A DNA stretch of 7,520 nucleotides from Burkholderiales bacterium UBA6064 (GCA_002428895.1 DIYC01000095.1:426-7945); one strand, 5' to 3'. Positions 1-6,522 are shown, counted from the first letter of the stretch. Program-made: numbers and translations. Notes: generated by a model not told the origin, from the sequence alone.

Positions 1-188
1 AAGCCCAGAACCTTAAGACCTTTGCTCGCGTAGTCTTTATGCAACTGCTCCAGGCCCGCGTATTGCCCGGTAAAACCACATTGACTGGCTGAGTTAGTGA
101 TTAAAAGCACCTTGCCCCGAAACTGTGAAAAGTCAATGGGCTCGCCAGTTAAACTTTGAACTTTAAATTGATAAATGCTATTTGCCAT
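1..188 (-). CDS. gpx: Glutathione peroxidase family protein (N-terminal part, cut by window edge)
   Basis: The first 62 codons of a thioredoxin-fold peroxidase are present; the C-terminal part lies beyond the left edge. The protein starts MANSIYQFKVQSLTGEPIDF and continues through a strand of the type KVLLITNSASQCGFTGQY. That matches the family block usually written NVASKCGFTPQY, with the peroxidatic cysteine at residue 37 encoded by TGT, so this is a Cys enzyme and not a seleno-enzyme. Family knowledge: such bacterial enzymes reduce hydrogen or lipid peroxides, often with thioredoxin as the reductant. No signal peptide is visible, so it is probably cytoplasmic. The ATG at 186-188 is preceded by GGGG at a usable distance, the only ribosome-binding candidate. 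It is divergent from yggS. The distal catalytic Gln and Trp are not visible because the gene is truncated by the window. Confidence 0.93.
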   Translation of the reverse strand, partial: MANSIYQFKVQSLTGEPIDFSQFRGKVLLITNSASQCGFTGQYAGLEQLHKDYASKGLKVLG

Positions 189-449
189 TTGAATACCCCA
201 TCACGAACCGCATCATACTCTGAGGGCCCACGGAAAACCAGCCACAGATGTATTTTACATACAACAAAAAATGCACAAACGATGAAAAGCGAACAGCAAC
301 CACTGACTCATAGCACTAAAGAAGTAACAATGAATTTCGAAATGGTATCATTTTTTTATCACAATCCATTCCTTCTCAACAACAAACATCCATCCTGCAG
401 AACGTACAATATCCGCTAAAATCAACAAAAACTCAAACAAGTCAAATTT
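189..449. other. Divergent intergenic region between gpx and yggS
   Basis: These 261 bases separate two divergent genes and should hold both promoters, but I could not define either. Minus 10-like hexamers exist (TACAAT near 405 and TAAAAT near 417 on the plus strand; TAAAAT around 255 on the minus strand), but none has a good minus 35 partner. The last 30 bases before yggS are A-rich, contain almost no G, and have no Shine-Dalgarno sequence. I see no convincing hairpin, RNA gene or small coding region. Open frames through the stretch lack family resemblance and one overlaps gpx antisense. Confidence 0.6.
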
Positions 450-1157
450 ATGTCCCTCCAATCACAATTTGAACAAGTTCAACAGCGTATTGCACAGGCA
501 TGCCTTCAAGCCCATCGAAAACCCTCAGAAGTTAGCTTAATTGCAGTGAGCAAAACTTTCCCACTTGCGCTTATTTTAGAGGCTATGGGATATGGTCAGC
601 ACCATTTTGGTGAAAATTACGTTCAAGAAGCTGAAACTAAAATTCTTCAATTCAAACAATTAAATAGCCTCTCGCAGCCCATTCGCTGGCATTTTATTGG
701 GCCATTACAAAGCAATAAAACCAAACCAGTCGCCGAGTATTTTGACTGGGTTCACAGCATCGATCGGCTTAAAATTGCACAACGCTTGTCTGCACATTGC
801 GCCGAGATCCATAAAACCTTAAATATTTTGGTTCAAGTCAATACTTCAAACGAAAGTACTAAATCAGGAGTCACACCCGAACAAGTATTACCCTTGTGCC
901 TACAATTGCAGCAGCTACCTAATATCAAACTATGCGGCTTAATGACAATTACTTCGAACACAAATGACAGCAAACTACTGGAAACAGAATTTGCGTTGTG
1001 CCACAGTTTACTGCAACAACTCAAAACCTCTGGAATACACACAGCCACTGAATTGTCGATGGGTATGTCAGCCGATCTGGAACTGGCCATTAAACACGGC
1101 GCCACCATGGTTCGAATAGGCAGCGCGCTTTTTGGTCAACGTAACACACAGCACTAG
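450..1157 (+). CDS. yggS: YggS-family pyridoxal 5'-phosphate homeostasis protein (PLPBP/PROSC family)
   Basis: This 235-residue protein matches the YggS/PROSC family in length and along its whole course. Visible family blocks are the PLP-lysine segment LIAVSKTFP (Lys35, equivalent to Lys36 of E. coli), FGENYVQE at 53-60, WHFIGPLQSNK at 80-90, VNTSNESTKSG at 130-140, LSMGMSADL at 202-210 and VRIGSALFG at 221-229, the last two forming the phosphate-binding end of the alanine-racemase-like barrel. Family knowledge: it binds PLP without known catalysis and keeps the free PLP pool and amino acid metabolism balanced in the cytoplasm. It is followed 55 bp later by proC on the same strand, a very widespread pairing that suggests one operon. 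The ATG has no recognisable Shine-Dalgarno, but the N-terminus aligns with family length, so the start is probably right. Confidence 0.95.
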   Translation: MSLQSQFEQVQQRIAQACLQAHRKPSEVSLIAVSKTFPLALILEAMGYGQHHFGENYVQEAETKILQFKQLNSLSQPIRWHFIGPLQSNKTKPVAEYFDWVHSIDRLKIAQRLSAHCAEIHKTLNILVQVNTSNESTKSGVTPEQVLPLCLQLQQLPNIKLCGLMTITSNTNDSKLLETEFALCHSLLQQLKTSGIHTATELSMGMSADLELAIKHGATMVRIGSALFGQRNTQH

Positions 1158-1212
1158 TTCAATTTTATTAATTTGGTATACACTGCCGATTTAATCAAAT
1201 AATCAACGATAC

Positions 1213-2016
1213 ATGCGCAACACCTTATTTATTGGAGGTGGCAACATGGCACAAGCCATGATTGGCGGTTTACTGGCCAAAAAAACGCCTCCCCACCACA
1301 TTCAAGTTATCGACTTAGCACCTCAAGCGCAAATTGCTTTATCCAAGCTGGGTGTTGACTGCTCCACCCAGTGGCCGAGTCACTTTGAACCAAGCCAAGT
1401 TGTCCTCGCCGTAAAACCCCAACATGTTGAACAGGTCATCAGTACCTACCAAACTAAGTTGCAGCCACTGTGTCTAATTTCACTGGCAGCAGGCATTACC
1501 ACCACACAACTTACCGACTGGGTCGGCTCACCAACAGCACGTATTGTTAGAAGCATGCCCAACACACCCGCTTTAGTAGGCCAAGGTTTAACAGGTCTTT
1601 TTTTTAATTCACACTGTACGGCCGATGATCAACAGGCAGCGCAACTTCTATTTAACGCCTGTGGAAACATTCAAATTGTGCAGCACGAATCTTCGATCAA
1701 CGGCATGACTGCGATTTCTGGTAGTGGCCCTGGTTATGTATTTTATTTTATGGAACATTTAGAAAAAGCAGCTCTTGAGTTTGGTTTTTCAGCAGATCAA
1801 GCACGTCAGTTGGTCAGCCAAACTTTTTTAGGAGCAGCCGCTTTAGCATCGAATAGCCCACTCAGTTTTTCAGAATTACGCCAACAAGTCACTTCCCCAG
1901 CAGGCACCACCTTTGCCGGGCTAGAAATACTAAAACAAGGGCATGTCGGAGACACAATAGAACAAGCAGCCTGGGCAGCTAAACAACGTGCTGAAGCATT
2001 AGCCAACAAAGCTTAA
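1213..2016 (+). CDS. proC: Pyrroline-5-carboxylate reductase
   Basis: The 267-residue product has the full ProC architecture. An N-terminal Rossmann fold carries the dinucleotide motif IGGGNMAQAMIGG (7-19), followed by VLAVKPQ (64-70) and RSMPNTPA (113-120). The C-terminal helical dimerisation domain holds the signature SGSGPGYVF (169-177) and VTSPAGTT (226-233). It reduces 1-pyrroline-5-carboxylate to L-proline with NAD(P)H, the last step of proline synthesis, in the cytoplasm. The start at 1213 places the Rossmann motif at the usual distance from the N-terminus, although no Shine-Dalgarno is visible. It lies 55 bp behind yggS and is probably cotranscribed. Its stop codon (2014-2016) overlaps the stop codon of the convergent ubiA gene, leaving no room for an intergenic terminator. 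Confidence 0.97.
   Translation: MRNTLFIGGGNMAQAMIGGLLAKKTPPHHIQVIDLAPQAQIALSKLGVDCSTQWPSHFEPSQVVLAVKPQHVEQVISTYQTKLQPLCLISLAAGITTTQLTDWVGSPTARIVRSMPNTPALVGQGLTGLFFNSHCTADDQQAAQLLFNACGNIQIVQHESSINGMTAISGSGPGYVFYFMEHLEKAALEFGFSADQARQLVSQTFLGAAALASNSPLSFSELRQQVTSPAGTTFAGLEILKQGHVGDTIEQAAWAAKQRAEALANKA
2013..2016. other. Shared TTAA palindrome forming both stop codons of convergent proC and ubiA
   Basis: Read on the plus strand, TAA at 2014-2016 ends proC. Read on the minus strand, TAA at 2015-2013 ends ubiA. The two coding regions therefore overlap by four bases tail to tail. No GC-rich hairpin with a T-run is visible close by on either strand, so transcripts from both sides probably run some distance into the opposite gene. 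Confidence 0.9.
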
Positions 2017-2882
2017 TACAACATGGCGTAATTAAAAAATACACCTAAAAACAAAGTGGCACCTAACCAATTGTTGTGCAAAAACGCCTTAAAACACTGC
2101 GACCGCTCACGTTCTCGGATCAGCCCATAGTGGTACACAACAATACCTACTGCAAGCAACCAGAATACCCAAAAAACGGGTTTAAAGAACAACATCAGCG
2201 CAACCCCAGCCCACACTGCTAAACAACACGTATAACAAATCATAATCGCCAACACATCCCAACGACCTAAAGTAATGGCGGCAGTTCGGATGTTTAATTT
2301 TAAATCATCCTGTTTATCCACCAAGGCATATTCAGTATCATACGCAACAGTCCAAAACACATTGGCCAAAAACACAAGCCAAGCAACCGGCGGCACTTGG
2401 CCCTGCACAGCGACAAAGGCCATCGGAATAGAAAAACCAAACGCAACTCCCAAATACGCCTGAGGAAACGCAAAAAAACGTTTTGTAAATGGATACGTTG
2501 CTGCCAAAAAAACTGCTGGTATAGCCATCAGCAGTACTTTTAAACCTAAAGGAATTGTGATTAGAAAAGCCAAAATAGCCAACACACTGGCTAACACCAA
2601 GGCTTCACGCGCCGACACTCGGCCTACTGCTACAGGTCTATCTTTAGTTCGTTCTACATGCACATCAATGTCTCGGTCTGCGTAATCATTGATTGCACAG
2701 CCGGCTGAACGCATCAACACAACACCCAATACAAAAATACACAGCGTTTTGAATTCAGGTATCCCTGAAGAAGCAAGCCACAACCCCCAAAACGTGGGCC
2801 AAAGTAATAAAAAAATACCAATGGGTTTGTGCAAACGAAGCAAAACCAAGTAATCAACGAACTTTGAAGACAAGAACACCAT
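2013..2882 (-). CDS. ubiA: 4-hydroxybenzoate polyprenyltransferase
   Basis: This polytopic membrane prenyltransferase attaches the polyprenyl chain to 4-hydroxybenzoate in ubiquinone synthesis, in the inner membrane. From the chosen ATG it has 289 residues, against 290 in E. coli. Both Asp-rich, magnesium-pyrophosphate-binding motifs are intact: NDYADRDID (65-73) and YDTEYALVDKQDD (181-193). Other UbiA hallmarks are LRLHKPIGIFLLLWPT near the N-terminus, the segment YPFTKR, and RERERSQCFKAFLHNNW near the C-terminus. About eight or nine hydrophobic segments are visible. An in-frame ATG at 2957 would add 25 residues and overlap the end of oxyR by 26 bp. I prefer 2882 because family proteins begin shortly before the LHKPIG block, but neither start has a Shine-Dalgarno. 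It lies directly behind oxyR and is probably cotranscribed with it. Confidence 0.95.
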   Translation of the reverse strand: MVFLSSKFVDYLVLLRLHKPIGIFLLLWPTFWGLWLASSGIPEFKTLCIFVLGVVLMRSAGCAINDYADRDIDVHVERTKDRPVAVGRVSAREALVLASVLAILAFLITIPLGLKVLLMAIPAVFLAATYPFTKRFFAFPQAYLGVAFGFSIPMAFVAVQGQVPPVAWLVFLANVFWTVAYDTEYALVDKQDDLKLNIRTAAITLGRWDVLAIMICYTCCLAVWAGVALMLFFKPVFWVFWLLAVGIVVYHYGLIRERERSQCFKAFLHNNWLGATLFLGVFFNYAMLY

Positions 2883-2931
2883 CAAACAATTTGAATCGAT
2901 AAAGAGGAGAAACACCAACCACTGTAACAGC

Positions 2932-3858
2932 TCAGTCGTGAAAAAACGAGACTCCATTCAATGAACACTGCAAAATGGCTTGCCGAAGCACTTGTATCGC
3001 CTGCTGACGCGAAAAACTTTTACGCCATACCAAGGCCACCACTCGATCGTGTTCTGCGTCACGCAACGGAACGTAGGCCAAAAAATCAGACCCATTAGAC
3101 ACTGGTACAGAACTAGACGGTAACACCGTTAAACCAATGCCAGAGGCAACCATGTGCCGAATCGTTTCCAAAGAGCTGCCCTCAAAGGTTCGTTGTATGC
3201 CTTCAGATGACTGCGAAAATCGTGACAATTCGGGACAAACTCCCAAGACTTGATCTCGAAAACAATGCCCAGAACCCAACAACAACATGTTTTCTTCTTT
3301 GAGCTCGACTGCATCAATGGCATCGCGCTTTGCCCAAGGGTGCGACTTGGGCAAGGCCACCACAAAGGGCTCTTTGTACAAACGCTGAACCTGAAGCCCA
3401 TTTTCCGAAACTGGCAACGCCAAGATTGCCACATCAACCTCGCCTTGCTTAAGTAGCTCCAGAAGCCGTACTGTAAAATTTTCTTGCAGAATCAGAGGCA
3501 TTTGCGGTGTTTTCTGAATCATCAGAGGCACCAAACTGGGCAACAAATAAGGCCCAATAGTGTAGATCACACCCACTCGTAGCGGGCCTTGCAAAGGATC
3601 ACCCCCTTGAGCTGCAATCATTTTGATGATCGAGGCCTCTTCGAGAACACGCTGCGCTTGAGAAACCACACGTTCACCCGCAGAGGTTAATGTCACTTCT
3701 GCGGCTGCTCGCTCAAACAGTACTACTTTAAGCTCATCTTCAAGCTTTTTAATGGCCACCGAAAGAGTCGGCTGACTGACGAAACAAGATTCTGCTGCAC
3801 GCCCAAAATGTTTTTCTCTTGCAAGAGCAACCAGATACTTTAATTCAGTCAAGGTCAT
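2932..3858 (-). CDS. oxyR: OxyR, LysR-type hydrogen peroxide-responsive regulator
   Basis: This 308-residue LysR-type regulator has an N-terminal winged helix-turn-helix (about 1-60, including AAESCFVSQPTLSVAIKKLE) and a periplasmic-binding-protein-like effector domain (about 90-300). The specific OxyR call rests on GSGHCFRDQVLGVC. Its two cysteines fall at 199 and 208, the same numbers as the redox disulfide pair of E. coli OxyR, with His198 and Arg201 beside Cys199, Thr100 in the peroxide pocket, and Cys25 in the HTH. Family knowledge: peroxide oxidises Cys199, a disulfide with Cys208 forms, and the tetramer activates genes such as katG, ahpC and dps. A sigma70-type promoter lies about 130 bases upstream, giving a long leader. 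ubiA follows on the same strand within 50 bp or overlapping. The ribosome-binding site is weak. Confidence 0.95.
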   Translation of the reverse strand: MTLTELKYLVALAREKHFGRAAESCFVSQPTLSVAIKKLEDELKVVLFERAAAEVTLTSAGERVVSQAQRVLEEASIIKMIAAQGGDPLQGPLRVGVIYTIGPYLLPSLVPLMIQKTPQMPLILQENFTVRLLELLKQGEVDVAILALPVSENGLQVQRLYKEPFVVALPKSHPWAKRDAIDAVELKEENMLLLGSGHCFRDQVLGVCPELSRFSQSSEGIQRTFEGSSLETIRHMVASGIGLTVLPSSSVPVSNGSDFLAYVPLRDAEHDRVVALVWRKSFSRQQAIQVLRQAILQCSLNGVSFFHD

Positions 3859-3968
3859 AGAAATACCGGTTTGATGTGAAAATTAAGCCAAGCCAAACTC
3901 AGTGAATTATTTTCCAAAACAACTGGCTCAAATTAACACATGAATTGCTTCACCCGACCTGGACTGTG

Positions 3969-4021
3969 ATTGATCTGTTTAGACTCATTGATTATATCTG
4001 TCTATCATTCAAAATATCAAT
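3969..4021. repeat. ATTGAT repeat set overlapping the oxyR promoter
   Basis: The hexamer ATTGAT occurs at 3969-3974 and 3987-3992, 18 bp apart in direct orientation, and its reverse complement ATCAAT occurs at 4016-4021. The outer inverted copy covers the predicted minus 35 box, the middle copy overlaps the minus 10 box, and the third lies just downstream of the likely transcription start. The placement suits an operator, but the hexamers do not match the spaced ATAG-type pattern of E. coli OxyR, and short AT-rich repeats can arise by chance. Confidence 0.35.
3991..4020 (-). promoter_or_regulatory. Predicted sigma70-type promoter of oxyR
   Basis: On the minus strand, TTGATA (4020-4015, five of six consensus bases) is followed after 18 bases by TATAAT (3996-3991, full consensus). 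Transcription would start near 3984, giving an oxyR leader of about 125 bases. The minus 35 box sits only a few bases beyond the stop codon of the upstream permease gene, so oxyR can be transcribed independently of it. This is the best-formed promoter in the window. Confidence 0.65.
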
Positions 4022-4023
4022 AT

Positions 4024-5991
4024 TTAAACCTTCATGGGCAAAATCACCATTTGCTGACCAGCATTGTGTAAACGCCTTTGCAATTCTAAAACAGCCTGAT
4101 TGTGCAACATGCGAGTCAATAAATTTTCTTGCTCAAACACCAACTTGCTTGTAAAAAAAATTGCATTCGGATAAGACTGATTGATTTCTTGAGCAAGCGC
4201 TGTTAACTCATCGACTGCATCCGTACCAAACCTTAAATAACTCATTGCTCTTAAACCGTGACTACGACAAAAATTCACAAAGAAACTTAAAGAAACCGAG
4301 GCATCAACCCGCATGGCCTCCATGGCTTCGCGACCTCCATAGGCTTGTGCATCCACAGTGCGTGCCTTCACAAAAATAAAATTAGTAAAATGCCCAGGAA
4401 ACATGCGCTGAACCCATAAAAACGCATGCATGCCACTACCCCGACTACGGCCCACCACAAACACGGCAGTTCGGCCATTCGGATCAAGCTCATTAGCTGC
4501 TTGCTCACTGCCATAAGGAATATTTGCAAAACTCTCATCAACTACAGCAATTTTTTTACGCGCCATACGGTACTGTTGACGAATCCAAAAACACACCGCC
4601 ACCACAGCAGTAGTGACCACAATCGTGATCCAGCCGCCTTGTGAAAACTGCGTAATCACAGTGCCCAACAAAATGGTGCTAGACACCACAAAACCCATCA
4701 TCGCAAAACAAAAACCGCTTAAAGAACCCGCTTCATCACGATGTTTAAGCCAATAAACAATTAAGCCCGCCATCGACAAGCTAAACACCAAAAACACATT
4801 AATTGAAAATAAAATTACCAAATAACGAATGTTAGCCTGACTTAAATAAATTGCTAAACAAGCAAAAAAACCCATCACCACAATTCCATTACGGGTTACA
4901 AAACGATCCGATAAATAGCGAAACTGATGCGGCAGACAAGAATCAATCGCCATGGTCGACAACACCCGAGGCCCCACACGAAAACCCACATGTGCCGCCA
5001 AAAACAACACTGAAACTTCTAAAGAAATCAAGAACATAGCACCTATCTGAACCCAAAACGAACTCCAGCCAAATCGTTCAAGTACCGTTTCAAACAACAC
5101 GGCATTTAAGGCACGTAAGGGCTCTGGTTTCACATCCCACAGCAAATACAATGTTGAAAAGCTGGCAGCAGCAAAAGCCAAAGCACAAGCGACATAAACC
5201 AATAATTGCTTACGACGTTCTGTACTTTGACGATATCGACTTAATTGAATACAGTCTGAGGCCGCTTCAAGACCCGTATACGTCCCCCCGCCGAGAAAAA
5301 ACCCTTTCGCAAAGATAGCCAATACAAACAGCCAACCCATGCTGTTAATTTCAGCTTGAGTACCCAGAAGACTGCGATCAATAATTTCACCCACATACTG
5401 AAAGTGGTCTGAAATGCCCACTAAAATAAATGCTAAGTGTGCCAACAAAAAAACAATAAAAAACCACTTAAAAGGCTTTAAATACAAACGCCGACCTTGC
5501 ATATGAAACAGCATCATGCCAAACATTAAGAGCAACGCTACCCACATTTGAAAATTTTTCCAAGCAGCTGGCACAAACGAAAACACTAAATAACTGGCAG
5601 CACTAATGCTCATCGCGACCATCAGCACATAATCCACCAACAATGCAGCCCCGGCAATAACGCCTACATAAGGACCCAACAATTGAGAGGTCATGGCATA
5701 CCCACCGCCCCCTTTAGGAAACAGTTCAGTGACCCGAAAATAAGTGAACGAAACCAATAAAATACAAATGCCCGTTAAAATACCCAGAAAAATAAGTAAA
5801 TTGGTAGACCCTTCAAGCGCCATAAACGCCAATTCTGGACCAAATGCAATCGATGCCAATCCACAGGCACCCACTGCGACCCATGCATAGTCAGCAGAAA
5901 ATACCCCTGAAGTCATGCGTTCCGAAGCCCGATTCACAGATAAATCTGAGTTGGTTTTTTTGATCTCACTGACTCGGCTATTGTCAACCAT
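4024..5991 (-). CDS. KimA-like APC-superfamily permease with C-terminal cytosolic domain
   Basis: This large membrane transporter has 655 residues from the ATG used here. About twelve hydrophobic segments span roughly 36-472, followed by a soluble domain of about 150 residues. Counting from the alternative GTG start two codons upstream, it shows several KimA (YdaO) blocks: GGGGYAMTSQLLGP (97-109), IAGAALLVDYVLMVAMSISA (114-133), TGLEAASDCI (241-250), and a C-terminal end with LTRMLHNQAVLELQRRL, as in the LHNQ segment of KimA. KimA is a proton-coupled potassium importer gated by c-di-AMP in Bacillus. Asp122, Ser130, Thr241 and Glu244 match recalled functional positions, while Cys45, Phe52 and Met126 do not, so the substrate is uncertain; amino acids remain possible. 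The ATG at 5991 is preferred over GTG at 5997 because GTGAG lies eight bases before it. It is divergent from ridA. Confidence 0.82.
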   Translation of the reverse strand: MVDNSRVSEIKKTNSDLSVNRASERMTSGVFSADYAWVAVGACGLASIAFGPELAFMALEGSTNLLIFLGILTGICILLVSFTYFRVTELFPKGGGGYAMTSQLLGPYVGVIAGAALLVDYVLMVAMSISAASYLVFSFVPAAWKNFQMWVALLLMFGMMLFHMQGRRLYLKPFKWFFIVFLLAHLAFILVGISDHFQYVGEIIDRSLLGTQAEINSMGWLFVLAIFAKGFFLGGGTYTGLEAASDCIQLSRYRQSTERRKQLLVYVACALAFAAASFSTLYLLWDVKPEPLRALNAVLFETVLERFGWSSFWVQIGAMFLISLEVSVLFLAAHVGFRVGPRVLSTMAIDSCLPHQFRYLSDRFVTRNGIVVMGFFACLAIYLSQANIRYLVILFSINVFLVFSLSMAGLIVYWLKHRDEAGSLSGFCFAMMGFVVSSTILLGTVITQFSQGGWITIVVTTAVVAVCFWIRQQYRMARKKIAVVDESFANIPYGSEQAANELDPNGRTAVFVVGRSRGSGMHAFLWVQRMFPGHFTNFIFVKARTVDAQAYGGREAMEAMRVDASVSLSFFVNFCRSHGLRAMSYLRFGTDAVDELTALAQEINQSYPNAIFFTSKLVFEQENLLTRMLHNQAVLELQRRLHNAGQQMVILPMKV

Positions 5992-6013
5992 GAGCACATC
6001 TCACTTATACTAA

Positions 6014-6040
6014 TTGAATAGAAAATAGCGATGGTATAAC
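6014..6040 (+). promoter_or_regulatory. Predicted ridA(-recG) promoter with extended minus 10
   Basis: TTGAAT (6014-6019) is followed after 15 bases by TATAAC (6035-6040), preceded by TGG, which makes an extended minus 10 element. The short spacer is compatible with extended minus 10 promoters, which depend less on the minus 35 box. Transcription would begin near 6047, leaving a leader of about 70 bases before ridA. On the opposite strand TTGTCA and TATACC, 15 bases apart, overlap this region and might serve the divergent permease, but that match is poorer. Confidence 0.5.
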
Positions 6041-6062
6041 GTGCGCTTTCAACTGACAACTG

Positions 6063-6092
6063 AAAGGAGAGTTATCATTGCCAAATATTTAA
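6063..6092 (+). promoter_or_regulatory. Strong Shine-Dalgarno without AUG in the ridA leader
   Basis: AAAGGAGAG (6063-6071) is the best ribosome-binding sequence in the window, yet no ATG follows at the proper distance. Six to seven bases downstream there is a TTG (6078-6080) that opens a four-codon frame ending in TAA (6090-6092). An overlapping ATT (6077-6079) is in frame with ridA and would add 13 residues. It may be a leader peptide, a rare start codon or coincidence. Confidence 0.35.
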
Positions 6093-6115
6093 ACAACACT
6101 AACTTAGGCTTTACT

Positions 6116-6499
6116 ATGACGCAAAAAAAAATTATTTCAAGCCCTCACGCACCGGCAGCAATCGGCCCTTACAACCAAGCAGTTCAAATTGGTCAATTTA
6201 TTTTTGCCTCGGGTCAAATTGGTCTTTCTCCCAAAACCGGTGAACTGGTAGGCCCCACTACCGAAGAACAAGCCGAACAGGCATTTAAAAACTTAAAAGC
6301 CGTTGCTGAACAAGCTGGCGTTACCTTGAATGATGTTGTCAAATTCACCTTGTTTTTAACTGACCTATCCGATTTTTCAACAGTCAATGCCATTATGCAA
6401 CAATATGTTGCAGCACCCTACCCAGCACGATCAACCCTTGGCGTAGCCAGTTTACCCAAAGGAGCTCGTTTTGAAGTCGAAGCTATTTTTAGCATCTAA
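6116..6499 (+). CDS. ridA: RidA family reactive enamine/imine deaminase
   Basis: The 127-residue product (E. coli RidA has 128) hydrolyses reactive enamine/imine intermediates such as 2-aminoacrylate released by PLP enzymes, protecting other enzymes in the cytoplasm. Family features are APAAIGPYNQAV (12-23, with Tyr19), FASGQIGLSPKTGEL (30-44), and the C-terminal signature PARSTLGVASLPKG. Arg105, at the E. coli number, binds the substrate carboxylate, and Glu120 lies close to the active site. The chain forms trimers in this family. An open frame extends upstream to a GTG at 6041, but that codon adjoins the predicted minus 10 box, so the ATG at 6116 with TAGG seven bases before it is preferred. 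recG follows 46 bp later on the same strand and is probably cotranscribed. Confidence 0.94.
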   Translation: MTQKKIISSPHAPAAIGPYNQAVQIGQFIFASGQIGLSPKTGELVGPTTEEQAEQAFKNLKAVAEQAGVTLNDVVKFTLFLTDLSDFSTVNAIMQQYVAAPYPARSTLGVASLPKGARFEVEAIFSI

Positions 6500-6500
6500 A

Positions 6501-6522
6501 TGATGATTCAAATGAATCGTCA
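6501..6522 (+). other. Hairpin between ridA and recG
   Basis: TGATGATTCA (6501-6510) and TGAATCGTCA (6513-6522) form a near-perfect inverted repeat: ten pairs in RNA including one U-G wobble, or nine pairs around a four-base loop if the terminal A-U opens. It starts one base after the ridA stop codon. No T-run follows, so it is not a standard intrinsic terminator. It could stabilise the ridA mRNA end or limit ribosome access to an alternative recG ATG at 6522-6524. Confidence 0.6.

Noticed and set aside
156..419. Open frame of 87 codons on the plus strand before yggS, with an internal ATG at 330
   Set aside because: It overlaps gpx antisense, has low-complexity content with no family resemblance and no fitting ribosome-binding site; most likely chance.
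833..1108. Minus-strand open frame of 91 codons
   Set aside because: It lies entirely antisense within well-conserved yggS and shows no recognisable protein features.
1158..1190. Possible proC promoter around TATACA (1177-1182)
   Set aside because: No acceptable minus 35 box lies at 16-18 bases; cotranscription with yggS explains expression more simply.
3984..4010. OxyR operator of the E. coli ATAG type in the oxyR promoter
   Set aside because: Only a single ATAG half-site is present (in GATAGACAGATATAAT on the minus strand); the required repeated half-sites are not seen.
3945..4154. Plus-strand open frame of 69 codons
   Set aside because: It spans the oxyR promoter region and the antisense end of the permease gene, with no protein family resemblance.
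6041..6115. Upstream GTG start giving a 152-residue RidA
   Set aside because: The GTG directly follows the predicted minus 10 box, so it would precede the transcript start, and the extension has no counterpart in the family.
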